From positions 15,598-54,394 of the forward strand of contig JAKAAG010000003.1 of the NCBI GenBank assembly GCA_021797085.1: a DNA stretch of 38,797 nt, given 5' to 3'. The stretch is from Nanobdellota archaeon. Its GTDB lineage: Archaea > Nanobdellota > Nanobdellia > Parvarchaeales > Parvarchaeaceae. The position numbers were made by a program, and so were the translations under genes. Positions 24,094-32,211 of the stretch are shown here, one piece after another. Numbering within the stretch: the first letter of the stretch is position 1; the number at the start of each line of letters is the position of its first letter. The notes under the pieces were generated by a model. That model saw nothing but the letters and a program-made list of their open reading frames with translations, searched no databases and had not been told where the DNA came from.

Positions 24094-24156
24094 GCGCAAT
24101 GATGAAATGAACACCTGCTGAGCTTTGCAATGAAGATTAGGGTAGCTTCTGAGCGC
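24094..24156 (+). ncRNA. C/D box sRNA (2'-O-methylation guide), candidate
   Basis: This 63-base stretch in a 113-base gap has every part of an archaeal C/D guide RNA in order. A terminal stem GCGC/GCGC (24094-24097 with 24153-24156) flanks box C ATGATGA (24099-24105), a 12-base guide, box D' CTGA (24118-24121), box C' ATGAAGA (24130-24136, one change from consensus), a second 12-base guide (24137-24148) and box D CTGA (24149-24152). Both guides are exactly 12 bases, the archaeal norm. The D guide TTAGGGTAGCTT would pair with AAGCUACCCUAA; I recall AAGCUACCC from archaeal 23S rRNA around E. coli position 2438. The D' guide target is unknown to me. Confidence 0.8.
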
Positions 24157-24175
24157 TTTTATCCGATAAATAAAC

Positions 24176-24182
24176 ATTTATT
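24176..24182 (+). promoter_or_regulatory. Possible TATA box of the MBL-fold gene
   Basis: ATTTATT is centred about 25 bases before the ATG at 24204. The area is AT-rich, so the call is weak, but the spacing agrees with the leaderless pattern elsewhere in the window. Confidence 0.3.
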
Positions 24183-24203
24183 CACGTAAATTTTTATTTA
24201 GAT

Positions 24204-24902
24204 ATGGCTAAAAAAATTTTAGGAGTAAAAATAAATGATCAATTGCACGAGATAAATCTGGGATATGTTAAGGCTTTTCTTATAGAATCTAAAGATGGTT
24301 TGATATTGGTAGATACGGGTTTACCAAATAGTGAGAAGAAAATAATTGCATATATAAACAGTATAGGTAAATCTGTCAGCGATATAAAATACATTCTGTT
24401 GACGCATTCGCACATGGACCATTTTGGAAGTGCTTATGCATTGCAGAAGATGAGCAATGCACACCTAGGAATAAGTGAACAAGGCATACCGTATGTTGAT
24501 GGCACTAAAGGTCTTTTAATGCCAGTATCAAATTCAAAATCCTTTAAAAATAAATTTTTCGTGCGTTTATTGCCGATAATGGCTAAATTTATGAAACCAA
24601 AGTACGTAAAACCAGATATAAAATTAAAAGAAGGAGTATTCCCAAAAGAGATGGGTATAAATGCAAAAATAATTGAAACACCAGGGCACACAAAAGATTC
24701 CATATCAATATACCTTGTGGATTCAAAAACGGCAATAGTCGGAGATTTACTCCAGGGAACTGACAAAAGACTGGAAACTCCTCCATTTTTTGAGGATTAC
24801 ATCTCTCTTATAAATAGCGTGAATAAAATAAAGGAATTAAAACCAGATTTAATCTGCGTTTCTCACGGAAAGGATCACAATGTAGACGACATTTTTGTAT
24901 GA
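24204..24902 (+). CDS. Metallo-beta-lactamase fold hydrolase
   Basis: A 232-residue soluble enzyme of the glyoxalase II-like branch. The metal site HxHxDH is at residues 68-73 (LTHSHMDHFGS); further ligands are His in TPGHTKDSISIY, Asp in AIVGDLLQG and His in CVSHGKDH. The N-terminal VKAFLIESKDGLILVDTGL is typical for the family. The substrate is unknown: thioester, RNA or other. It ends one base before the convergent helicase gene's stop. Confidence 0.87.
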   Translation: MAKKILGVKINDQLHEINLGYVKAFLIESKDGLILVDTGLPNSEKKIIAYINSIGKSVSDIKYILLTHSHMDHFGSAYALQKMSNAHLGISEQGIPYVDGTKGLLMPVSNSKSFKNKFFVRLLPIMAKFMKPKYVKPDIKLKEGVFPKEMGINAKIIETPGHTKDSISIYLVDSKTAIVGDLLQGTDKRLETPPFFEDYISLINSVNKIKELKPDLICVSHGKDHNVDDIFV

Positions 24903-24903
24903 T

Positions 24904-27603
24904 TCAAGACCAAAACTCTTTGGTTTCTATGTAGTTTTTCTCCGCTTCAATTATCTTATCTATAAGCTCGTCTTCATTTTTGCTGTACGAAGATAGAATC
25001 CTGCTAGCCGTCTTTGCGCCTATGCCATAAGCCGAGCTTACTATGCATGCTTTCTTATCATACCCTAAGTACAATGCACCGTTCTGTTTAACACTTTCAA
25101 AAAGAAGCCGTTCCTCTCTGCTTAATTTCTTGTTTTTAAGCGCCTTCTTTAATACCTTTTCATAAATATCTTTCTGCCTTATTTTGTAGAACCCTATGTA
25201 TCTTGCCTTACATTTTGGGCATTTTATCCCTTCAGTGTCTTTTACCAGCATGCTTCCTATCTTGTATCCACAGTTCATACATTGCATGAATATTTCCGTG
25301 TTCTCTATTCTTTCGAGAACCAGCTGCCTTAACACCTTTTTTGCTTCTTCCGGTTTAATTATAGATCCACCATAGCTGCTTTCTAATCCTTCGTAAGTAA
25401 GTGGCGAGGCTTCTCCCTTATTTACAAAAATCTCTATTTCCCCCTTTTTTATCCTATTAAGCACATCTTCCGCAGATTTTACGTCTATTTTGCTTGAAAA
25501 AATTTCTTTGAAGGTTTCTTCCTCAAGCACACTGTTATCATAAAGTTCTACAAGGCTCCTTAACCGTATCTTTGTAAAATCCGCATACTTGTTTATAACA
25601 CCGAACCTTTTTGCTATGTTAAGGAATCTATATTCATACAAAGAAGTTCTTTTTATGCTTTCTTTTATATTTTCTTCAATGTCCTTTAAGTTTACAAGCA
25701 TGTCCTTTATTTTTTCCGCAGGAATGAACGTTTTTATCATTATCCTGTAAGGATCGATTTTGCTTACAACGCTTTCACCTATTATATCCGTTATCTTAGA
25801 GGTAATTGCTTTTGCAAGGGCTTCATTTGTCATGCTCCCAAAAGTTGAATGGATTATAACATAGTCCTCAACCTTCTCTATAACTACTCTCTTGGAGTTT
25901 GGAATCACAAAATTTTCCTTCTGTTCCTTTAAAACTGAAAACTTGTCCGAGTATTTTTCTCTTAGGTCAGCGGCTTCCTCCGCAACGAACCTATAGACTG
26001 GCATTAGCTCCCCCTCCCATGCAGGTATTGCCCCTATGTTGCTTGTTGTTCTTATAACCTCAATCTTCTGGCCTTCTACTTTTATTATTTTCCAATTTTC
26101 TCCGCGCATTATGAAATTGTTTCCTGCCTTTCCATTTTCAGCTACGAACTCTTCATCCAAGACACCTATTCTTTTGTTCAGTTGGCTGTCTATCACAATA
26201 TAGCTCTTTCTGTCGGGTATTGATGATATGTTGTTTATGTAAAAAAGCAGGCCTTTTCTAGTTCTTATGAGCCCTTCTCCATAGTATCTTATCATGTAAT
26301 GTTTTATAAGAAAATCAATTACTTCTTCAAACTTCTCTTTTTTAAGTTCTTTGTATGCATAACTTTTTTTTATTATCTGGAATATATCGTCTTTCTTTTG
26401 TACTCCATCTATTATCAAGCCAACTATCTGGTGTGCAAGTATGTCAAGACTGCCTGTGGGCAGTGAAATAACCTCCAGCTTTCCTTTTAATCTGCAATTG
26501 TCTATAGCCTTGCTTTCCAAGTAATCGTCTATATTTATTGTAACAAGCTTCCCCTTTGCTATTCCCATCTGATTGTGGTTAGATCTTCCTACTCTTTGTA
26601 TGAGCTTTACCACCTGTCTTGGAGACATATACTGTATCACCAGATCTACATTTCCTATGTCTATTCCAAGTTCTAAAGAGCTAGTAGCTATCATCAAGTC
26701 TATTTTACCTACTTTAAATGCATTTTCTATCTCTGTTCTAACTTCTTTTGACAGTGAGCTGTGGTGTACTTCCATCTTCTTATCTTTCAGAAATTTGCTT
26801 AACCTAGAACCTAAGAGTTCAGCCGTTTCCCGGGTATTTGTAAATATTATTGTCGATTTTGAGTTTTTTATTTCATCACTTATGTATCTTAACGAGTTTG
26901 CGACAAGTTTGCTTACATTCTCCTTTGAAGCTACCTCCTCATCTTCGCTGTTGAAGCTAGGATAAGCAACTTCAATGTCATATTTTTTATCACCGGAAAA
27001 TTCAACGCTTTCCTCCGCTGAAAGATATTCCTGCGTTTCCTTAAAATCGGCTATTGTTGCGCTTATACCCACCACCTGAAAGTTTGAAATCCTGCGAAGT
27101 CTTTCAAGGCCTACTGAAAACTGTGTTCCTCTTTTGGATTCCATCAGGCTTTGTACTTCATCTACAATCACATACCTCAGGTTTTTCAGTTTTTCCACTA
27201 GTTTTTTGCTGAGAAGTATTGATTGAACCGTTTCCGGAGTAGTTATCAGGCAATGTGGCGGCATTCTTGCCTGGTTTGCCCTTTCGTATGCAGTAGTGTC
27301 TCCGTGCCTTATATCAACTTCTATCCCCATTTTGTTGCTTATTGTTATTATGTTTTTGAATATGTCCCTGTTAAGTGACTTTAATGGAGTTATATATAGA
27401 AGTTGTATTCCCTCCGAATCCGAATCCAATTTGTCAAGCAACGGCAAAAATGCTGCAAGCGTTTTTCCATATCCAGTTGGTGCCCTGAATATGATGTTTT
27501 TGCCCGCCTTTATCTTGGGGATAACTATTTTTTGTATTTCTGTGAGATCTGTAAATCCAACTTCCTTTAGTGCCTTCTCTAATTTTGCCGATATGTTTTC
27601 CAT
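24904..27603 (-). CDS. lhr: Lhr-type superfamily 2 DEAD/DEAH-box helicase
   Basis: An 899-residue ATP-dependent helicase of the archaeal Lhr group, implicated in DNA repair and replication-fork or RNA-DNA processing. Motifs: Walker A APTGYGKT at residues 41-48, PLKSLNRD, DEVQ at 148-151 (many Lhr have DEVH), SATIADF, SSLELGIDIG, and motif VI QRVGRSNH. The C-terminal half is Lhr-specific, with a zinc ribbon around residues 765-790 (CMNCGYKIG...CPKCKARY) and a helix-hairpin-helix-like GIGAKTASRILSSY near the end. It stands alone on the minus strand, divergent from cca with 72 bases between. Confidence 0.9.
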   Translation of the reverse strand: MENISAKLEKALKEVGFTDLTEIQKIVIPKIKAGKNIIFRAPTGYGKTLAAFLPLLDKLDSDSEGIQLLYITPLKSLNRDIFKNIITISNKMGIEVDIRHGDTTAYERANQARMPPHCLITTPETVQSILLSKKLVEKLKNLRYVIVDEVQSLMESKRGTQFSVGLERLRRISNFQVVGISATIADFKETQEYLSAEESVEFSGDKKYDIEVAYPSFNSEDEEVASKENVSKLVANSLRYISDEIKNSKSTIIFTNTRETAELLGSRLSKFLKDKKMEVHHSSLSKEVRTEIENAFKVGKIDLMIATSSLELGIDIGNVDLVIQYMSPRQVVKLIQRVGRSNHNQMGIAKGKLVTINIDDYLESKAIDNCRLKGKLEVISLPTGSLDILAHQIVGLIIDGVQKKDDIFQIIKKSYAYKELKKEKFEEVIDFLIKHYMIRYYGEGLIRTRKGLLFYINNISSIPDRKSYIVIDSQLNKRIGVLDEEFVAENGKAGNNFIMRGENWKIIKVEGQKIEVIRTTSNIGAIPAWEGELMPVYRFVAEEAADLREKYSDKFSVLKEQKENFVIPNSKRVVIEKVEDYVIIHSTFGSMTNEALAKAITSKITDIIGESVVSKIDPYRIMIKTFIPAEKIKDMLVNLKDIEENIKESIKRTSLYEYRFLNIAKRFGVINKYADFTKIRLRSLVELYDNSVLEEETFKEIFSSKIDVKSAEDVLNRIKKGEIEIFVNKGEASPLTYEGLESSYGGSIIKPEEAKKVLRQLVLERIENTEIFMQCMNCGYKIGSMLVKDTEGIKCPKCKARYIGFYKIRQKDIYEKVLKKALKNKKLSREERLLFESVKQNGALYLGYDKKACIVSSAYGIGAKTASRILSSYSKNEDELIDKIIEAEKNYIETKEFWS

Positions 27604-27675
27604 TCTAATGTTTTATTATGCGATAACTTTATGCCATTATATAATTTATTAATACCTTTCAAATGATATATTGCT

Positions 27676-28872
27676 ATGGATAAGTTTAAAAAAGTATTTG
27701 AGAGGGCTTATGCGTCGTTTGTGCCTTCTGAAAAAGATAAAACTAAGTTGGATAAGAGCGCTGCTGAATTGATGAACATATTAAATAAAAATGCGATCAG
27801 CAGTGGAGTAAATGTTGAGTTCAGGTTTAGCGGCTCCTACGCTAAAGGGACATGGATAAAGAATGAAAGTGATATAGATATATTCGCACTTTTCAATTCA
27901 GAAGAAGAGATGAAAACTCTGTCTTTTTTAGTTCCAAAGGATTTTATTCCTACCTTCGGTACAAGAAAATACTTTAAGGGCTGGTTTAACGGAATAAAGA
28001 TAGAAGTTGTTCCTGTTCTTAGGTTTTCTGACGTAAATTCAGTAGAAAACTCCATAGATTTATCTGTTCTTCATGCAAATTATATAAATTCTTCTTTATC
28101 CAGTTCGCAGAAAAAAGATGTTATAATATTGAAGGCCTTTTGTAAGGCCAATAACTGTTACGGTTCAGAGACATATATGCATGGTTTTTCAGGTTATTCA
28201 TTAGAAGTAATGATAAAGGAGTTTGGAAGTTTTACTGGTTTAATGAAAGCAGTAAATTCATGGAAAATTCCGGTTGTCATTGGAAAAGCTTTGGATAAAA
28301 GCAGTTTTCCAATTTTTCTTATGGATCCAACTAATCCAAAGAGAAACATATGTGCTTCGGTAAATGAAGAGAACCTCTCAAAGTTTGTTCTTTCTGTAAA
28401 ACGTTTTTACATTTCCCCGTCATTTGATTTTTTTGTGAAGAAAGGCATCAGAGAAAAAGTCCTAAACGAGGTTAAAGTACGTCGTACTAAGTTATTCGTT
28501 TTTACCACTAAAATACTCGAGCCAAGAGATGTTTTCCTTTCAAAGTACGTAAAGAATCTAGACAAGTTGATAAAAGAGCTTAAGGCAGAAGACATAGAAA
28601 TATACTCATTCGACGTTGACTATAATGAAAGAAGTGCAGACCTGTTCCTTCAAATAAAAAACGTACCTAAAACGAAAACAAAGGCAGTTTGTGGCCCAGA
28701 AGTCTTTTCTGATGTGGAGATACTTAAAAACTTTATTAAGGCGCACAAGGGCGTTTTTATCACTGGAAAACACGTTTGTTATGATAAACAATATGATGTT
28801 AAGGATTTCAATAAATTTATATTGCTTAAAATAAAAGAATATATGTCTCCCAAATCAATATTTATTAATTGA
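27676..28872 (+). CDS. cca: CCA-adding enzyme, archaeal class I
   Basis: Adds or repairs the 3'-terminal CCA of tRNAs without a nucleic-acid template. The nucleotidyltransferase motif is at residues 53-68 (SGSYAKGTWIKNESDIDIF, with Asp66 and Asp68) and a third acidic residue follows in GIKIEVVPVL. The tRNA-binding part contains KAFCKANNCYGSETYMHGFSGYSLEV and PTNPKRNICASV, which are typical of class I. Its 398 residues are somewhat short of the usual 430-450. It is needed here since none of the three tRNA genes encodes CCA. tRNA-Asn begins one base after its stop. Confidence 0.93.
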   Translation: MDKFKKVFERAYASFVPSEKDKTKLDKSAAELMNILNKNAISSGVNVEFRFSGSYAKGTWIKNESDIDIFALFNSEEEMKTLSFLVPKDFIPTFGTRKYFKGWFNGIKIEVVPVLRFSDVNSVENSIDLSVLHANYINSSLSSSQKKDVIILKAFCKANNCYGSETYMHGFSGYSLEVMIKEFGSFTGLMKAVNSWKIPVVIGKALDKSSFPIFLMDPTNPKRNICASVNEENLSKFVLSVKRFYISPSFDFFVKKGIREKVLNEVKVRRTKLFVFTTKILEPRDVFLSKYVKNLDKLIKELKAEDIEIYSFDVDYNERSADLFLQIKNVPKTKTKAVCGPEVFSDVEILKNFIKAHKGVFITGKHVCYDKQYDVKDFNKFILLKIKEYMSPKSIFIN

Positions 28873-28873
28873 T

Positions 28874-28945
28874 GCCCGAGTAGCTCAACGGCAGAGCACT
28901 TGGCTGTTAACCAAGGCGTTGCAGGTTCGAATCCTGCCCCGGGCG
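28874..28945 (+). tRNA. tRNA-Asn (anticodon GUU)
   Basis: The 72-base cloverleaf has acceptor GCCCGAG/CCCGGGC, D-stem GCTC/GAGC, anticodon arm CTTGG-CTGTTAA-CCAAG giving GUU, T-arm GCAGG-TTCGAAT-CCTGC, and discriminator G, as expected for Asn. Position 6:67 is an A-C mismatch in an otherwise G-C stem. CCA is not encoded, and a CTTTT run follows that may end transcription. The one-base distance from the cca gene suggests that both are on one transcript. Confidence 0.95.
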
Positions 28946-28975
28946 CTTTTGTGATTAATTTACTCTTAAGTAAAA

Positions 28976-28983
28976 TATAAATA
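28976..28983 (+). promoter_or_regulatory. TATA box of the gene at 29007
   Basis: TATAAATA is centred 27 bases before the ATG at 29007, again predicting a leaderless transcript. Confidence 0.5.
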
Positions 28984-29006
28984 CTAGTTTACTTCACAGA
29001 TAGTAT

Positions 29007-29714
29007 ATGGGATTGTTTGATTTGATAGGCTTTGCGGCGGACAAGGCATATAGTAAATATAAGGACTCTAAATTAGAAAATGCAATGGATGCTATCCTAG
29101 ATTCATTGGATTCAACAGCAATAAACATAGAAATTCTACCCTATATTGAGGGCGAGGATAAGCATAAGATAAAGGGCAGGGTATACAGGTTAAGCAAAGA
29201 CGAAGTTCTTAAATCAAGTGCAACTTACTTTTTGACCACTTCTGATTGGCTTTTAAAGTCGGGCATTTCTATAAATGACGATAAAACGTATGAAGCGGCT
29301 TTGCACGAAAAGGGCGGTTATCTTTATCAAAATCTTATTAAAAGATTTCCAGATCCTGTTAAGAATTACAAAGCAAAATACGATCCAAGCCCAGCTATTA
29401 CTGCTTTGTTTTTGTATATACCTGAGGAGAAGGTCCTGTTCGCAATGCCTAGGTTCATAAAAGACGAGAAAACAGGTAAAAATCTATTGGCAAAAAAGGC
29501 AACTACAGAAGAATTCAATAAAATTGAAAAAATAAAAACCGAGAATCCAGAGAGATACGAAAAGATCCTTTCAAATTTCTATTACAGAGCAAAGATGTTT
29601 TCATACAAACTCGCAGAAGAATTAAACAGTTACAATAAAACAGATCTAGGGAATGCATTCCAGCAATTCAAGGAAAAACATGGTTCTGAAAGCGAAATAG
29701 AGTACACTTTATAA
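29007..29714 (+). CDS. Hypothetical soluble protein, 235 residues
   Basis: I do not recognise this protein. It has no signal peptide or clear membrane helix, though the N-terminus (MGLFDLIGFAADKAYSKY) could form an amphipathic helix. The middle is alpha/beta (INIEILPYIEGEDKHKIKGR, SPAITALFLYIPEEKVLFAM) and the C-terminal third is a charged, probably coiled helix region (EEFNKIEKIKTENPERYEKI, then FSYKLAEELNSYNKT). It has no cysteines and no obvious catalytic motif. It has its own promoter and precedes the surface operon by 61 bases on the same strand, which may be coincidence. Confidence 0.75.
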   Translation: MGLFDLIGFAADKAYSKYKDSKLENAMDAILDSLDSTAINIEILPYIEGEDKHKIKGRVYRLSKDEVLKSSATYFLTTSDWLLKSGISINDDKTYEAALHEKGGYLYQNLIKRFPDPVKNYKAKYDPSPAITALFLYIPEEKVLFAMPRFIKDEKTGKNLLAKKATTEEFNKIEKIKTENPERYEKILSNFYYRAKMFSYKLAEELNSYNKTDLGNAFQQFKEKHGSESEIEYTL

Positions 29715-29746
29715 CTATTGTGAACTTAATTGATTATCTAAAAAGG

Positions 29747-29754
29747 ATAAATAT
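29747..29754 (+). promoter_or_regulatory. TATA box of the surface-protein operon
   Basis: ATAAATAT is centred about 25 bases before the ATG at 29776. Its last base is the first base of the left arm of the inverted repeat at 29754-29782. Confidence 0.5.
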
Positions 29755-29782
29755 CAACATAAATTATAATTATTTATGTTGA
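29754..29782. promoter_or_regulatory. 11-bp perfect inverted repeat over the surface-operon start (candidate operator)
   Basis: TCAACATAAAT (29754-29764) and ATTTATGTTGA (29772-29782) are exact reverse complements with a 7-base spacer. The repeat runs from the end of the TATA box through the predicted transcription start into codon 3 of the first gene. A dimeric repressor bound here would block initiation. If transcription instead began upstream, the RNA hairpin would hide the start codon. Confidence 0.45.
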
Positions 29783-32205
29783 CTAAGAAGGCACAGATAG
29801 TTATAGGCATTGGTGTTATTATACTGTCCGCAGCCTTTCTTTTAGTAGGGGTTTATTTTGCCAATTTGCAGGGCCTTTTCTTTCAAAATGGGGCAAGGTC
29901 TTTGCAGTTGTTCGCTGATAACATAGGCTTCTCAATAAATTCACTTTACAGTGCACCTTCCTCCATGTCGATTACTCTAGCAGGAAACAATTCACTGTGT
30001 ACATGGCAGCCATCAATAGCAGCTTATACTTGCGCAGGTGGGTCTAAAGTGTATAATGTGTCTTATGCCAACGGCCCAACCCTTGATTCAGGAAAAAATG
30101 TATTTAGCGTTGCACTTTGTTTCATGGTAGGCTATGGATTTGGTGGTGTAGGTGGCTCAGAAGATGCAGCAAAAGAAGGTGTTGGTGAAGCCGAACAATT
30201 AACAAAAGACGAAGCAATAGAGGGATTGGAATCTGTAGGGGAGCAATCGGCAGAAGTGTCTGAGCAGACTGCTGAGGAGGAAACAAGCCAGGTTGCACAG
30301 GAATCTGGACAGGGATCTAAAAGCAGTTTATTGACTAGAATTAAAAAAGCAATAAAAGACAGAATAGTAACGGACATAAAACATCCGTTTGTGCAGGATT
30401 TGCCAGAGGATTCCCTTCTATCCAGTGGTCTTTCAACTATTAGAGATGCTTTGCCTAGCATGAAAATATTTATCCCAACAGTTGTTGCCTCCCTTTCTGT
30501 AGCGCTAATATCCGTTCCTTTAATAGAAGCTTGGTTCGGTACAACTAGCAGCAACTTGAATACATTTGTTACTAAAGGAATTTATGTAAACGGGCAGCAA
30601 ATAGGCGCTTTGACTGGTCCATCCGTATCAATAAGCCAGCAGATAGCTTCTGCGTATCTTACAGAAGCGCCGATGCCATTCAAGTATGCTGCGGCAGACT
30701 ACGTGTTACAGCAGTACTCTCAGTTACTGTCTAGTGAACAGACATTGAATTCTTTGCCTTCTGGTGTGGGGAAGGATACTTTAATTCTTTTTGCTTCAAA
30801 GCAAGTTGCTGTAAAGCAGAATGTTTTATCAGAATTGTCTTCTAATGCATATACAGCTGCTTCCAATAATCCTTATGGGACTCCGATTTCGGGGGTTTCT
30901 GCTCCAGGTACTTTAAGTTCTTCAAGTTCCTTGGTCGGTTCAGTGGCATTGTCCCAAAGTGGAAGTGACCCGTTGCTTTCAATTCCTTTTTTTCTAGCAC
31001 AGAATGCTTTTCTTACTTATGCTAGGACTGCAAGCTGTCTAAGTTTGCCATCACAACCATTAAATGTGAATAGCTACAATTCTGTTGGAAAGGGCTTGTC
31101 TTCAATATCCGCTGAACTTGGTGCAGCTACTACGCTTGTAAACTTATACACAAAAGTGAATAGTGTTCTCCCCTTAGGTACATACTTTATTGGATACGGC
31201 GGAGAGGTATATCTTGATGGTCAGTCAAGCGGAAGGCCGACACAGGTTACTAGCCCTTTGATAACGGACATGAATGACATGTGTGAACTCGCACAGACCG
31301 CATCTGAACCTGGGCAGAATTTAAGGACAGTTATACAGCCAAGCGGCAATGGCTCTATCTCGTTTTCGATATCTCAGGGGCTTTACAACACGCTTTGTTC
31401 GCAAAATAATGCCCTGTTCCCAAATACCTTGCAGACCGAGCTTAACAACCTTTTCAATTCAAAGTCAAATATAAAAAATATTACGATTTTATTGCCGCCG
31501 GGAGAATCATTAGCTATCTCTAACCAAGGAAGCAATGTAAATTTGTGTATATATAGGCTGCTTATTGATTCTTTCGGTTCTCCAGTTATTGATACAAACA
31601 ATTTCAATAACCCTTCTTTTAATGTTACTGAATATGGCGCACCAGTATCATGTGTTAACATGACAAATTTAAGCGATGGAAAAGTAAATATCGGCTTGAC
31701 CCAAAATGAGCTATCAGCATTGAAAAACATGAGAAACAACCCAGATTTCTACATAAACAACGGTTCATTATTTGGTTTCTCTGTTCCAGTAATGGATTTT
31801 CCAAATCAGTTAACCGCAACTAATCTTTTAGGGCAAAGTAGTTTTCTATCTGCAGGCAATTTCATAGGCGGGGGTAGCCCAATATTGAAAAAAGATTTTG
31901 GTGTAGATTTCCCAGTTGCTTCTTTAATTGCATCTTTTATAGGAAAAAGCATTCCTAAACTTCAAGTTGGCATATCAACTTCTTTGGATAATTTTTTGGT
32001 TGATCCAATGATAGCTATAGCAGCACATGACACAAATCTTTCATACTATGAAACAGATTATTCAAATGTAACGTTGGAATTTACAAAAACACAGCAGGGA
32101 AGCACGACAGATTATAATATAGAAAATGTCTATAATAGTTTAGTTTTCGGAGTGTATCCGAACAATCCAAATTCATTCGGAGGTACTTACTTTTCGGGGA
32201 GTTGA
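29776..32205 (+). CDS. Large exported surface protein with pilin-like N-terminus (KAQ) and acidic internal segment
   Basis: First gene of a five-gene operon; 809 residues, no family recognised. It begins MLTKKAQIVIGIGVII: a short basic leader, then Gln7 directly before a hydrophobic helix (8-30), as in archaeal class III (type IV pilin-like) signals. A second hydrophobic stretch lies at 108-127 and a third at 230-254 (IFIPTVVASLSVALISVPLI). Between them, residues 128-228 are Glu/Gln/Lys-rich without glycosylation sequons, fitting a cytosolic loop. Residues 255-809 are Ser/Asn/Gln-rich with cysteines and N-glycosylation sequons, fitting an external domain. This topology is my inference. The next gene starts six bases after the stop. 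Confidence 0.72.
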   Translation: MLTKKAQIVIGIGVIILSAAFLLVGVYFANLQGLFFQNGARSLQLFADNIGFSINSLYSAPSSMSITLAGNNSLCTWQPSIAAYTCAGGSKVYNVSYANGPTLDSGKNVFSVALCFMVGYGFGGVGGSEDAAKEGVGEAEQLTKDEAIEGLESVGEQSAEVSEQTAEEETSQVAQESGQGSKSSLLTRIKKAIKDRIVTDIKHPFVQDLPEDSLLSSGLSTIRDALPSMKIFIPTVVASLSVALISVPLIEAWFGTTSSNLNTFVTKGIYVNGQQIGALTGPSVSISQQIASAYLTEAPMPFKYAAADYVLQQYSQLLSSEQTLNSLPSGVGKDTLILFASKQVAVKQNVLSELSSNAYTAASNNPYGTPISGVSAPGTLSSSSSLVGSVALSQSGSDPLLSIPFFLAQNAFLTYARTASCLSLPSQPLNVNSYNSVGKGLSSISAELGAATTLVNLYTKVNSVLPLGTYFIGYGGEVYLDGQSSGRPTQVTSPLITDMNDMCELAQTASEPGQNLRTVIQPSGNGSISFSISQGLYNTLCSQNNALFPNTLQTELNNLFNSKSNIKNITILLPPGESLAISNQGSNVNLCIYRLLIDSFGSPVIDTNNFNNPSFNVTEYGAPVSCVNMTNLSDGKVNIGLTQNELSALKNMRNNPDFYINNGSLFGFSVPVMDFPNQLTATNLLGQSSFLSAGNFIGGGSPILKKDFGVDFPVASLIASFIGKSIPKLQVGISTSLDNFLVDPMIAIAAHDTNLSYYETDYSNVTLEFTKTQQGSTTDYNIENVYNSLVFGVYPNNPNSFGGTYFSGS

Positions 32206-32211
32206 GAAAAA

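Noticed and set aside
24434-24786. Antisense open frames over the MBL-fold gene
   Set aside because: Opposite strand of a gene with intact metal-binding motifs; composition is that of reverse-read coding sequence.
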